Origin: Enterovibrio norvegicus FF-33
GTDB taxonomy: Bacteria > Pseudomonadota > Gammaproteobacteria > Enterobacterales > Vibrionaceae
Length of the DNA stretch: 64,000 nucleotides
Direction of reading: 5' to 3'
Assembly (NCBI RefSeq): GCF_000286835.2
Contig: NZ_AJYD02000011.1
Span: forward strand, 125,311 to 189,310
In this document: positions 36,442-44,790 of the stretch, in pieces
How the letters are laid out: each line of letters begins with the position of its first letter
Numbering within the stretch: position 1 is the first letter of the stretch
Made by a program: the position numbers and the translations under genes
The notes under the pieces: generated by a model
Database searches by the model: none
Told to the model about the DNA's origin: nothing
What the model saw: only the letters and a program-made list of their open reading frames with translations

Positions 36442-37515
36442 ATGACCGTCAAGGTTTTGCATATTATCAATGACTTGTCACGCAATGGCGGCGCACAGCG
36501 TTTCGTGATCGATTTGATCTCACCGCCGCCTGACGGTTATGAAATTCGCGTGATCACGCTGGAAGACACCAATGACTTCCGTGCTGAAATAGAAGCACAA
36601 GGTGTGGCCTGTTATGTGTGGGATAGGCTGTCACTAAAAGAAAAATGGCAACTTTTACGTTGGCCAGATTTGGTGCACGGGCATCTGTTCCCGTCTATCT
36701 ACATCGCCTTGGCGGCCTTTGGGAAGAAGCGTATTCAAACTGAGCACGCCACTCACAATCGTCGTCGTGATCATGCATGGATGAAGCCGTTCGAGTTTTT
36801 CCTCTACTGGCGCTATCACACCACAGTGTGTATTACCGAACAGGTTCAGCATGCGTTAGAAGCATTTTTGCCACAGTGGAAAAGTCATTATCAGGTGATC
36901 TTAAACGGGATTGATTTAAGTAAGTATCCGTTAATTGCCAAGTCAAGACCTGAATCGGATTCGCCGATCCGCATCGGTATGGTCGGACGTTTTCATGTGT
37001 ATAAAGATCATCCGACGTTGATCCGCGCACTTGCCCTGTTACCGGCAAAGTACGAACTTCATTTTGCTGGTGACGGCGACCGACGAGAGGAATACCAAAC
37101 ATTGGTTAAATCGCTTGGGTTAGATGATCGCGTTATCTTTCATGGTGTCCGGGCGGATATTCCTGCGTTTCTCGACGGAGTGGATATTTATGTTCAAAGC
37201 TCCATTGTCGAAGGATTTGGTCTAGCCGCAGTGGAAGCCATGGCTGCGGGCTTGCCTGTTTTAGCGTCACGGGTGCAAGGCATGAGTGAGGTTATCGACA
37301 ACGAGGCATCTCTGTTCAACGTGGGTGATGAAAAGATGCTGGCACAAATGGTCGCCTCGCTGTGCGACGATGCCGCTAGCTACCAAACATCTGCACAATA
37401 TTCGGTTTCGCGCTGCCAACACTTCACCTTATCGGCATTTCGTGAACAGTACTACGACACCTATCAATCATTAGTCGACAACAAACAGAGGTTAGCCGAT
37501 GGCAAGGCCTCTTGA
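36442..37515 (+). CDS. GT4-family glycosyltransferase
   Basis: 357 residues from the ATG at 36442 (MTVKVLHIINDLSRNGGAQ, the normal GT4 start, with AAGGAG upstream). An ATG at 36397 would add 15 polar residues; the frame is also open upstream into cysN. Rossmann domain 1 is about 1-170. Domain 2 has the donor-binding signature IRIGMVGRFHVYKDHP and the retaining EX7E motif EGFGLAAVE. It would add a sugar to the lipid-linked repeat unit on the cytoplasmic side. Donor and linkage cannot be read from sequence. It overlaps the polymerase gene by 17 bases. Confidence 0.88.
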   Translation: MTVKVLHIINDLSRNGGAQRFVIDLISPPPDGYEIRVITLEDTNDFRAEIEAQGVACYVWDRLSLKEKWQLLRWPDLVHGHLFPSIYIALAAFGKKRIQTEHATHNRRRDHAWMKPFEFFLYWRYHTTVCITEQVQHALEAFLPQWKSHYQVILNGIDLSKYPLIAKSRPESDSPIRIGMVGRFHVYKDHPTLIRALALLPAKYELHFAGDGDRREEYQTLVKSLGLDDRVIFHGVRADIPAFLDGVDIYVQSSIVEGFGLAAVEAMAAGLPVLASRVQGMSEVIDNEASLFNVGDEKMLAQMVASLCDDAASYQTSAQYSVSRCQHFTLSAFREQYYDTYQSLVDNKQRLADGKAS

Positions 37516-38749
37516 GCATTTGGCGGCACTTGCCGTCATCTTGTTTTTTGTTCCACTAAAAGTGAATGTGTCTGGCATTTCACTGTATCTGGCGGATCTC
37601 GAAAGTATTGCAGCCCTAGGCATTCTTACCATTATCCTGTTTCGAGGCAAGTTGAAGCAAACGACCATCAAAGCAACCGGTTTTATTCTGGTGTTTGTGG
37701 CTTACATACTGCTCGCTGGGGTGCTCAGTGATGTCTCCTTCAAGCTGGTCATGATTGAAATGATCCAATGGCTATCTGTGGCCGCATTTCTCGGCGTGCT
37801 TCATCAAGCAGGCCTGCTTGCTTCACCACGCTTTTTGTCCATCGTGGCACTTTATGCATTCGCTGGCGCAGTCTATACCGCCATCTGGCACTTAATGCAG
37901 CCAGGCATGCCCGATTTCAAACAGCTCGCTAACACCAAGTACTTCTTTGGTTTCTGCTGCGTGATGTTGTATCTGATGCGTGATCACATCCGTTTCAGCC
38001 ATATTCTACTTGGCATCGCGTTGGTTTTATTAGTGATGTCTGGCGAGCGAAAAGCGTTACTTGGCGTCATGCTGATGATTGCATGTGACTACGCATTTTG
38101 TCGCAAGGTGGGCGATGCCAAGACGCAACGCGCCTTTCATACTCTCGGCTTTATGGTTTTTTTTGGTGCCATTATCGCCCTGTTTTCTATCTGGTCTCTG
38201 ATGGGGCTCCCTGCCATATTAAACCATCTAGAGTTTACACAGTTTGACATTCTGTTTGCCGACCAAGAGCAAGCCCGTTGGGATTCTGAAGTGTGGCGAA
38301 AACTGCTCCTTGCTAATGGCTTCTCGCTGTTTTTAGAGCACCCCATTTTTGGTGTCGGCCCCAAAATGCTGCCGGAATACATGGCGAATTATTTCCATAA
38401 TCAGGAACTGGCCATCTATACCCATAATTTTGCGCTTGATGTTGCGATCGAGTACGGCCTTGTGGGTCTTACGATCCTCATTGGCGGTTTTGTGCTTAGC
38501 ATGCGCCAGCTATTCCATCAGCGCATGCTAAACCCTGTCGCGTTTCTTATGGCCGTCTACATTCTTGCGATGGTGCTGTTTGTTGCCATCAACAGCACCA
38601 TCATGCTGATGTTTTTATTCCCGTTCTTCGTCAACACTCGCGCAGAGACTCAAGAGTCACCAGACCCATCGATAAATACTCGATCAATAAAAACCACCGT
38701 CACCGCTAAACCATTTTCAAACGTCGTTATGCATAAGGATAAGCAATGA
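37499..38749 (+). CDS. Wzy-like polymerase / O-antigen ligase family membrane protein
   Basis: 416 residues with about ten to twelve hydrophobic segments. A large periplasmic loop lies between about 240 and 300. The Wzy_C-type signature LEHPIFGVGPK, followed by YTHNFALDVAIEYGLVG, marks the O-antigen ligase superfamily. In a locus with a flippase and a Wzc-like protein, this is the best candidate for the repeat-unit polymerase. The C-terminal 35 residues (TRAETQESPDPSINT...) form a polar tail. Start lies 17 bases inside the preceding gene and the end overlaps the next by 4 bases. Confidence 0.87.
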   Translation: MARPLEHLAALAVILFFVPLKVNVSGISLYLADLESIAALGILTIILFRGKLKQTTIKATGFILVFVAYILLAGVLSDVSFKLVMIEMIQWLSVAAFLGVLHQAGLLASPRFLSIVALYAFAGAVYTAIWHLMQPGMPDFKQLANTKYFFGFCCVMLYLMRDHIRFSHILLGIALVLLVMSGERKALLGVMLMIACDYAFCRKVGDAKTQRAFHTLGFMVFFGAIIALFSIWSLMGLPAILNHLEFTQFDILFADQEQARWDSEVWRKLLLANGFSLFLEHPIFGVGPKMLPEYMANYFHNQELAIYTHNFALDVAIEYGLVGLTILIGGFVLSMRQLFHQRMLNPVAFLMAVYILAMVLFVAINSTIMLMFLFPFFVNTRAETQESPDPSINTRSIKTTVTAKPFSNVVMHKDKQ

Positions 38750-39558
38750 AATTCAGTCTGGCCCGACAACGCGCCTTCGACCAAACTCTGCGCGAAAAGG
38801 ATTTCGTTTTGGTATACCAAATGGGCAAAGTTGGCTCGTCATCTATCGAAGCATCACTCGAACATGCAGGGATCCCAAGCTGGCACATTCATACCTTTGA
38901 TGACAATGAAGAGTTCCAGATGTACCGCAATACCGCTGATGTTGCCTGTTTCTTTGATTGGCCAGTACGAACCGCATATAGATTGACGTTGGCGCATCGC
39001 TGCCGCGTGCTGCAAAAACGTGATTACCTCAAAATCATCACCTTGGTTCGTGATCCTGTGGCCACCGTGGTTTCTCGTTTCTTTCAAGATCTGCACATCC
39101 AGTTTATTTCGGGTAAAAAGAATGATGCGATTCACGGTGACATCGATGCCACGCTAAAGCACCTCACCGATGCGTTTGAAAACCAAATGCATTTGGATTA
39201 TTTCACTGAATGGTTTGACCGAGAGCTAAAGCGTCGGTTTGGCGTAGATGTGCTCAAGCACATTTCCGATCCAACACAAACCCATTGGCACATTGAACAA
39301 AATGGTTGCGATGTCTTGCTGATGAAATGCGAAGCTATCAATCAATCTGCCGATGTGTTGGCCACTTTTTTAGATCATCCGGAGTTCACGCTTGAGTCCA
39401 GCAACGAAGGTTCTAACAAGTGGTATTCTGCGCTTTACCAACGCTTTAAAGAAACCTATTCGTTTGAACGTTTGTTCCATCTTTATGACGCGCCACTGTA
39501 TCGCGCAGTCTACAGTGAAGAAGAAATCACACGCTTTAAAAACAAATGGAGCAAGTGA
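38746..39558 (+). CDS. NKWYS-family protein, putative polysaccharide sulfotransferase
   Basis: 270 residues. It carries the NKWYS motif (224-228) that names a Pfam family listed as putative capsular polysaccharide synthesis protein. The pattern also fits a PAPS-dependent sulfotransferase: a 5'-phosphosulfate loop QMGKVGSSSI (25-34) near the N-terminus and a 3'-phosphate motif LVRDPVATVVSRFF (100-113). There is no signal peptide or membrane helix, so it would act in the cytoplasm on the lipid-linked unit. Its position four genes after cysD and just after the polymerase supports transfer of sulfate to the exopolysaccharide. Function is inferred; no experiment on this family is known to me. Confidence 0.82.
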   Translation: MKFSLARQRAFDQTLREKDFVLVYQMGKVGSSSIEASLEHAGIPSWHIHTFDDNEEFQMYRNTADVACFFDWPVRTAYRLTLAHRCRVLQKRDYLKIITLVRDPVATVVSRFFQDLHIQFISGKKNDAIHGDIDATLKHLTDAFENQMHLDYFTEWFDRELKRRFGVDVLKHISDPTQTHWHIEQNGCDVLLMKCEAINQSADVLATFLDHPEFTLESSNEGSNKWYSALYQRFKETYSFERLFHLYDAPLYRAVYSEEEITRFKNKWSK

Positions 39559-40601
39559 TGAAAACGGTTCTCCATATCACCGAGGCATTTGGTGGCGGTA
39601 TTCAAACTGCCCTGTGTAGCTATGCTCGCTCGACAAAAGATGATCCAATTCATCATAATTTGCTCGCCCGTTTGCGCCCTAAAGACAATACGGGCATGGC
39701 AATCCAGTCACTGTTTGATGAGGTAAAAACCGTAGAAGGCGGACTGCTCGCTTTCTATCGCGCAGCGCGTCATGCAGTAAAAGAAATTCAGCCCGATATC
39801 ATTCATCTGCATTCGAGCTTCGCTGGCTTTCTCGGGCGCTATTTGCCCAAAGGCAACGCTAGCATTGTTTATACGCCGCACTGTTATGCATTTGAACGAC
39901 GCGACATTTCTGATTTGATGCAAAACGCGTACATGCGCCTTGAACAGCTAGGATTATCGCGTATTGATGTGGTGGCAGGGTGCAGTGAGCGTGAATGCGA
40001 GCTGGCATTAGAACTTGGCGCCAAGCGCGCTGTTCATCTCAATAATTACGCCGATTTACCCAGCGAATTAATAAACAATAAAGCGGAAAAGTCAGCGCCT
40101 CCTCCCTTCAATGTCGTCGTGGTTGGTCGCGTGTCTGCACAAAAAGACCCAGGTTTTTTGCTCGAAACCGTAAGAAGTTTAAAAGCCTACCCCGAGTATG
40201 AGCAGATACATATCCGCTGGTTGGGGGGGGGCGATCAGGAACAAGAAGACGCACTAAGAAAGGTTGGCATAGAAGTAACGGGGATGATTCCCCACCAACA
40301 GGTCATGCAAACACTGCAAAATGCCGATCTCTATCTGCATGCTGCAGCATGGGAGGGCATGCCATTAACACTTCTTGAAGCTGCTCGCATGCAGGTACCG
40401 ATGATTTTGCGCATTATTGGCGCAACGCAAAGCCTACCGTATCCATATATGGTTAGCTCACCAGAAACGATGGCAAAGCAAATCGTGGAATTTTGTCGCC
40501 ATCCCGAACACCCGGACTACCAAAGCGCACTTATGCTATTTAACAACGATTTCAGTGCCGATAAGCAACGTAACACCTTACTGTCCATCTACGAGGTGTA
40601 G
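39558..40601 (+). CDS. Second GT4-family glycosyltransferase
   Basis: 347 residues from the ATG at 39558, overlapping the previous stop by one base (TGATG) with GGAG upstream. Start MKTVLHITEAFGGGIQTAL is typical of GT4 enzymes of capsule loci. The donor site reads FNVVVVGRVSAQKDP and the EX7E motif is EGMPLTLLE. A run of nine G (40223-40231) lies in the coding sequence at WLGGGD. If it slips, the frame is lost about two thirds of the way through, before the EX7E motif. It may add the third sugar of the repeat. Confidence 0.88.
   Translation: MKTVLHITEAFGGGIQTALCSYARSTKDDPIHHNLLARLRPKDNTGMAIQSLFDEVKTVEGGLLAFYRAARHAVKEIQPDIIHLHSSFAGFLGRYLPKGNASIVYTPHCYAFERRDISDLMQNAYMRLEQLGLSRIDVVAGCSERECELALELGAKRAVHLNNYADLPSELINNKAEKSAPPPFNVVVVGRVSAQKDPGFLLETVRSLKAYPEYEQIHIRWLGGGDQEQEDALRKVGIEVTGMIPHQQVMQTLQNADLYLHAAAWEGMPLTLLEAARMQVPMILRIIGATQSLPYPYMVSSPETMAKQIVEFCRHPEHPDYQSALMLFNNDFSADKQRNTLLSIYEV
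40223..40231 (+). repeat. Nine-G homopolymer tract inside a glycosyltransferase gene
   Basis: Nine consecutive G encode the WLGGGD segment of the second glycosyltransferase. It is the longest G run I noticed in the window. Tracts of this length are prone to slippage in vivo and to sequencing error. Confidence 0.85.
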
Positions 40602-40604
40602 CCG

Positions 40605-42326
40605 GTGAGTTGGTTAGTCGCACTCATTATAGTGGGATTACTGGTGACATTGGTTTTCACCAGCCTTCGTCCTGCATTGGTGTTTGGTGCAGTTTTCACG
40701 GTATTGCTTCTCGCAGATATCGTGCCGGCTAATCAACTTTTTAATAACTTCACCAATCCGGCACTCATCACTTTGGTTTTGCTGATACTGGTGTCAGTGA
40801 TACTGGAACGCACAGTTTTAATCAGCGCTCTCGGTCACTGGTGCACTCGCGGAAGCTTGCGTCGTGTCGTATTGCAAACCACAGTGTCAGCCGGATTGTT
40901 ATCGGCGGTCATTAACAACACGGCCGTAGTATCAACACTGATGCGCAGCATGACACGCACCAAGCATCCAGGCAGTAAGCTGCTTATTCCGCTCTCTTAT
41001 GCCGCGATCCTTGGTGGCACCATGACCTTAATTGGGACATCTACCAATTTGCTGGTTAATGGCTTCACCCTCAATGCCGGATTTGAGGGGATCAATTTCT
41101 TCGATTTCACCTTGGTCGGTGGTCCGTTGTTTGTCATTGGTATTGTGGTGATTGTTTTTCTTTCACTGCCTCTTTTACCAAGCCGCGATACGGCTCCCGA
41201 CAACGACACAAACCAGTACTTACTCGAATCCCGCCTTGATGCTGACTCCCCCATGATAGGCCTTAGCGTTGAAGCCAGCGGACTCCGGCACCTAGAAAGA
41301 CTATTTCTCGTGGAGATCATTCGAGGGGATCGAATCATTTCCCCCGTCACGCCCAGTGAACCACTGCAAGCAAATGACGTTTTAGTGTTTTCTGGTGATC
41401 TTGAGGCTACGCCACTGTTGGCTCGCTTTAAAGGCCTCACCCTTCACTCCCAAGGCGAGAAATTGCCCTCTGATAACTTAATGGACGTGGTGGTGGCACC
41501 GCATGCCATGGTGTCAGGGAAGACCATTAAATCTCTCAATTTTCGCACGCAATTTGACGCAGCAGTTGTTGCCGTAAAGCGCGGTGACCATCAACTTCGA
41601 GGCGGTCTCGGTCAAGTCAGACTGCAAGGCGGTGATTTGTTGGTATTGGCAGTGGGTGACGATTTTTATCGTCGCGATACGCTAGTACAAAACTTCGTCT
41701 TAGTCGGAGAGCGCCAACACGGGACATTTCTCAGCGCACGACAATCCGCGTTATTTTGCTTAGGTGCTGTCATTGCATTGCTCGCGAGCTTCGTTGAAGT
41801 GTTGCCGCTGTACAAAGGACTGATTTTACTTCTGGCAGCCGCAATTGGTAGTCGACTGGTGTCGATACACGACCTTCGTCGTCGATTCCCATTTGAATTG
41901 GTCTTGGTCGTCGGCTCAGCGCTTGGACTTGCTCAGGCCATTAGCCAGACAGGATTGGCAGATAATATTGCCTCTAACATGATGTCATGGAGCCAAAACA
42001 GTGGCCCGTTTGGGGCTTTAGTCATGTTGTACCTCGCCACATGGGTAATGACGGAACTTATCACCAACAATGCCGCAGCGGCGATTGCATTTCCTATTGG
42101 GCTCGCCATTGCCGCCCAGTACCAAGTTGATCCCATGCCTTATATCATGACCGTCGCTTTCGCAGCCAGCGCCAGCTTTCTCTCGCCGTTTGGTTACCAA
42201 ACCAACCTCATGGTGTTTACAGCCGGACGCTACCAACCCAAAGACTATATCAAAGCGGGTTTGCCCCTGACTGTGATTTACGGACTTGGCGTTATCACTC
42301 TTGTTCCACTTGCATTCCCTTGGTGA
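40605..42326 (+). CDS. SLC13/DASS-type permease with two RCK_C domains, probable sulfate transporter
   Basis: 573 residues from a GTG with GAGGTG upstream. The first ~190 residues are membrane segments containing INNTAVVSTLMR and TLIGTSTNLLVNGF, the SLC13 substrate and sodium signature (NT followed by GTSTNL). Two RCK_C (TrkA_C) domains follow (about 215-265 and 300-350). The second membrane half ends with MTELITNNAAAAIAFPIG and SFLSPFGYQTNLMVF, the mirror signature. Members with central RCK_C pairs include sulfate transporters of algae and bacteria. Location with cysD, cysN and the putative sulfotransferase supports sulfate import for polymer sulfation. Another anion is possible. Confidence 0.85.
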   Translation: MSWLVALIIVGLLVTLVFTSLRPALVFGAVFTVLLLADIVPANQLFNNFTNPALITLVLLILVSVILERTVLISALGHWCTRGSLRRVVLQTTVSAGLLSAVINNTAVVSTLMRSMTRTKHPGSKLLIPLSYAAILGGTMTLIGTSTNLLVNGFTLNAGFEGINFFDFTLVGGPLFVIGIVVIVFLSLPLLPSRDTAPDNDTNQYLLESRLDADSPMIGLSVEASGLRHLERLFLVEIIRGDRIISPVTPSEPLQANDVLVFSGDLEATPLLARFKGLTLHSQGEKLPSDNLMDVVVAPHAMVSGKTIKSLNFRTQFDAAVVAVKRGDHQLRGGLGQVRLQGGDLLVLAVGDDFYRRDTLVQNFVLVGERQHGTFLSARQSALFCLGAVIALLASFVEVLPLYKGLILLLAAAIGSRLVSIHDLRRRFPFELVLVVGSALGLAQAISQTGLADNIASNMMSWSQNSGPFGALVMLYLATWVMTELITNNAAAAIAFPIGLAIAAQYQVDPMPYIMTVAFAASASFLSPFGYQTNLMVFTAGRYQPKDYIKAGLPLTVIYGLGVITLVPLAFPW

Positions 42327-42336
42327 GGATCGAGTC

Positions 42337-43650
42337 ATGCTTTCCACCCTCATAAACCGCGTTCAATCCATGTCGCCAGATCGTCGGCAGTTTCTTTACC
42401 ATGCTGCCCTAGCCGCACTATTTCGCGTGTTCGCAGCAGGCGCTGCTTTTTTACTTAGTGTTGTCGTCGCGCGGATACTCGGCGCTGAACAATCAGGTTT
42501 GTTTTTCCTTGGTTTAAGCCTTGCCACATTGATGGGCACTTTGTGTTTACTCGGTATGGATAACGCCATGCTACGCTTTATTGGTCAATCCCATACTTCC
42601 GATAACCCGGTGCAAACCAATCAGGTATTTACCAATGCTTACGCAGCGGTCGTGCCCGTTTCAGTGTTATCTGGCGTGATTATCTATCTCTGTTCGCCCT
42701 GGCTAGCTGATGCAGTGTTCAATAAACCCGAAGCGACAGCAACGTTGCGTTATTTTGCAGCGGCTATCCCTTTTGTCAGCCTATTTTTCTTAAATGGGTA
42801 CGCCCTTCAAGCAACACGAAAAGTGATTGCATCGGTCTGTTCAATGCAACTTGGGGTTACGATAATTGCGCTCCCCGCGCTACTTTATTTGCCACACTAT
42901 CAAGCGGTTCCTCTCGCCAGCAGCGCTTCTTTCGTCTATGTCTTGGCGTCAGTGCTGGTTGTTATCGCTGGCTTATGGCTGTGGTTCAACGTGCCTGAAC
43001 ATCGCATCGATAGTACCCATTTACGTATGCCTGCCCTTTGGGGAGCAGCCCCCAACCTTTGGCTTATTTCAGCAACCGGGCAGGCGATCCCCTGGGCATC
43101 AGTCGTGATCGTTGGCTTTTTTGTAACCAGCGAGGAGGTTGCATTTTTTTCTGCGGCGCAGCGCACCTCTATGCTCATCAGTTTTATGTTGATGGTGGTA
43201 AACTTCGTCGCGGCACCTCGATTCTCAGCGTTGTATAAAGCCGGTGAATTCAATCAGCTTAAGAGATTGGCACAGTTATCAACACGGTTGATGATTGGCT
43301 TTTCACTCCCCGTATTGTTTATCGTACTTATTTGGCCAAATGCCATCATGTCTTTGTTTGGAAATGCCTTTTCTCAATCAGGGCAACTGCTTGTTATTCT
43401 GGCTATCGGTCAGACGATCAACGTGATGACAGGCTCGGTCGGTTTCTTGCTGACCATGTGTGGCTATGAAAAAGACATGCGTAACGTCACCGTTTTTGCT
43501 GGGGTTTTAACCGTGACTCTAACGGTTATATTTACGTCTATATGGGGAATACTCGGTGCGGCTATTGCGGTGAGCTTAGGTGTCAGCACTCAGAATCTGT
43601 TAGCGCTGCACAAAGTGAAAAAGCGCCTCGGCTTTTGGCCTATAGGCTGA
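42337..43650 (+). CDS. Wzx-like polysaccharide flippase
   Basis: 437 residues from the ATG at 42337 (GAGGA upstream, 10 bases after the previous stop); a longer frame reaches back into the permease gene. Twelve to fourteen hydrophobic segments are seen, with the N-terminal MATE/PST pattern FRVFAAGAAFLLSVVVARILG and GLFFLGLSLATLMGTLCLLGMD. It should flip the finished lipid-linked repeat unit across the inner membrane for the polymerase. It is the last gene of the 13-gene operon. No hairpin terminator was found in the 116 bases before galU, so some read-through into galU is possible. Confidence 0.9.
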   Translation: MLSTLINRVQSMSPDRRQFLYHAALAALFRVFAAGAAFLLSVVVARILGAEQSGLFFLGLSLATLMGTLCLLGMDNAMLRFIGQSHTSDNPVQTNQVFTNAYAAVVPVSVLSGVIIYLCSPWLADAVFNKPEATATLRYFAAAIPFVSLFFLNGYALQATRKVIASVCSMQLGVTIIALPALLYLPHYQAVPLASSASFVYVLASVLVVIAGLWLWFNVPEHRIDSTHLRMPALWGAAPNLWLISATGQAIPWASVVIVGFFVTSEEVAFFSAAQRTSMLISFMLMVVNFVAAPRFSALYKAGEFNQLKRLAQLSTRLMIGFSLPVLFIVLIWPNAIMSLFGNAFSQSGQLLVILAIGQTINVMTGSVGFLLTMCGYEKDMRNVTVFAGVLTVTLTVIFTSIWGILGAAIAVSLGVSTQNLLALHKVKKRLGFWPIG

Positions 43651-43766
43651 ACGAAGCCATACTCTAAGAAACAATCAATATTGTCATGGGTTAGTGGTAG
43701 TATTTATTGCCCAATTAAAACGACATGACCCACAGTTAGTTAGATGTGAAAAATTAAGGATATCTG

Positions 43767-44633
43767 ATGATTAAGAAGTGCCTATTCCCGGCAGCGGGTT
43801 ACGGAACCCGCTTTTTGCCTGCCACAAAATCCATGCCCAAAGAGATGATGCCAATCGTCAACAAACCGTTAATTGAATACGGCGTCGACGAAGCCATTGA
43901 GGCAGGAATTGACGGTATGTGTATCGTGACGGGACGTGGTAAGCACAGCCTGATGGATCATTTCGATAAAAACTACGAACTTGAGCATCAGATAAAAGGC
44001 ACCAATAAAGAAGCCCTGCTGGAAGATATTCGCGCCACCATTGATGCCGCATCTTTTACGTATATTCGCCAAAAAGAAATGCGCGGTCTTGGACACGCCA
44101 TACTGACCGGACGTGATTTGGTCGGTGACGAAGCCTTTGCCGTTGTCCTTGCCGATGACCTTTGTGTCAACCAAGATCAAGGCGTTTTGTCGCAAATGGT
44201 CGCACTGTACAAACAGTTCCGTTGCTCAATTGTCGCCGTTGAAGAAGTGCCAGACGACGAGACACATAAATACGGCGTTATTTCAGGCCAAGAAATCAAA
44301 GATAACCTGTTTCGCGTTGATAATATGGTTGAAAAACCTGAGCCGGGCACAGCGCCAAGTAACCTTGCCATCATTGGCCGTTACATCCTAACTCCAGATA
44401 TTTTTGATATTCTGGAGACAACGGAGCCGGGTAAAAACGGAGAAATCCAGATCACCGATGCATTGCTACAACAAGCGCAAAGCGGTTGTGTGCTCGCATA
44501 CAAATTCAAAGGCGAACGTTTTGACTGTGGCAGTGTAGAAGGCTTTATTGAAGCGACTAACTACTGTTATCAAAATATTTACCTTCAATCTGACGCGCCT
44601 AAACAGCCTCAGAAAACCGTCAAATTCGAATGA
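43767..44633 (+). CDS. galU: UTP-glucose-1-phosphate uridylyltransferase GalU
   Basis: 288 residues. Makes UDP-glucose from UTP and glucose-1-phosphate in the cytoplasm. Nucleotide-binding start FPAAGYGTRFLPATKSMPKEM (positions 7-27) is the family hallmark; VLADDLC near 130 binds the metal-nucleotide, and NMVEKPEPGTAPSNLAIIGRY is the sugar site. In V. cholerae galU directly follows qstR. Here about 21 kb of matrix genes lie between them, and GalU would supply the probable donor of the first sugar. Confidence 0.96.
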   Translation: MIKKCLFPAAGYGTRFLPATKSMPKEMMPIVNKPLIEYGVDEAIEAGIDGMCIVTGRGKHSLMDHFDKNYELEHQIKGTNKEALLEDIRATIDAASFTYIRQKEMRGLGHAILTGRDLVGDEAFAVVLADDLCVNQDQGVLSQMVALYKQFRCSIVAVEEVPDDETHKYGVISGQEIKDNLFRVDNMVEKPEPGTAPSNLAIIGRYILTPDIFDILETTEPGKNGEIQITDALLQQAQSGCVLAYKFKGERFDCGSVEGFIEATNYCYQNIYLQSDAPKQPQKTVKFE

Positions 44634-44685
44634 TCTTTTTTCGCGAGTTTCACGTTTAATATCGTCGCTATTCAAACCAAGAAGG

Positions 44686-44701
44686 CTGTATATTTATACA
44701 G
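44686..44701. promoter_or_regulatory. LexA (SOS) box upstream of uvrA
   Basis: CTGTATATTTATACAG matches the LexA consensus CTGT-N8-ACAG at all eight core bases with the expected A/T-rich centre. It lies 89 bases before the uvrA ATG, so uvrA should be induced by DNA damage. Confidence 0.92.
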
Positions 44702-44790
44702 CTTTCTTCTTTTTCATTACACGATATTGTGGGATACTCCTCTCATCCGTTTTTCTTCAGACTCAGGTCTGATAAGTAGGCAAGGTAGAC

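Noticed and set aside
22238..43766. Direct or inverted repeats, integrase or transposase at the edges of the matrix module
   Set aside because: I found no mobile gene or matching flanking repeats, so no mobile element is claimed.
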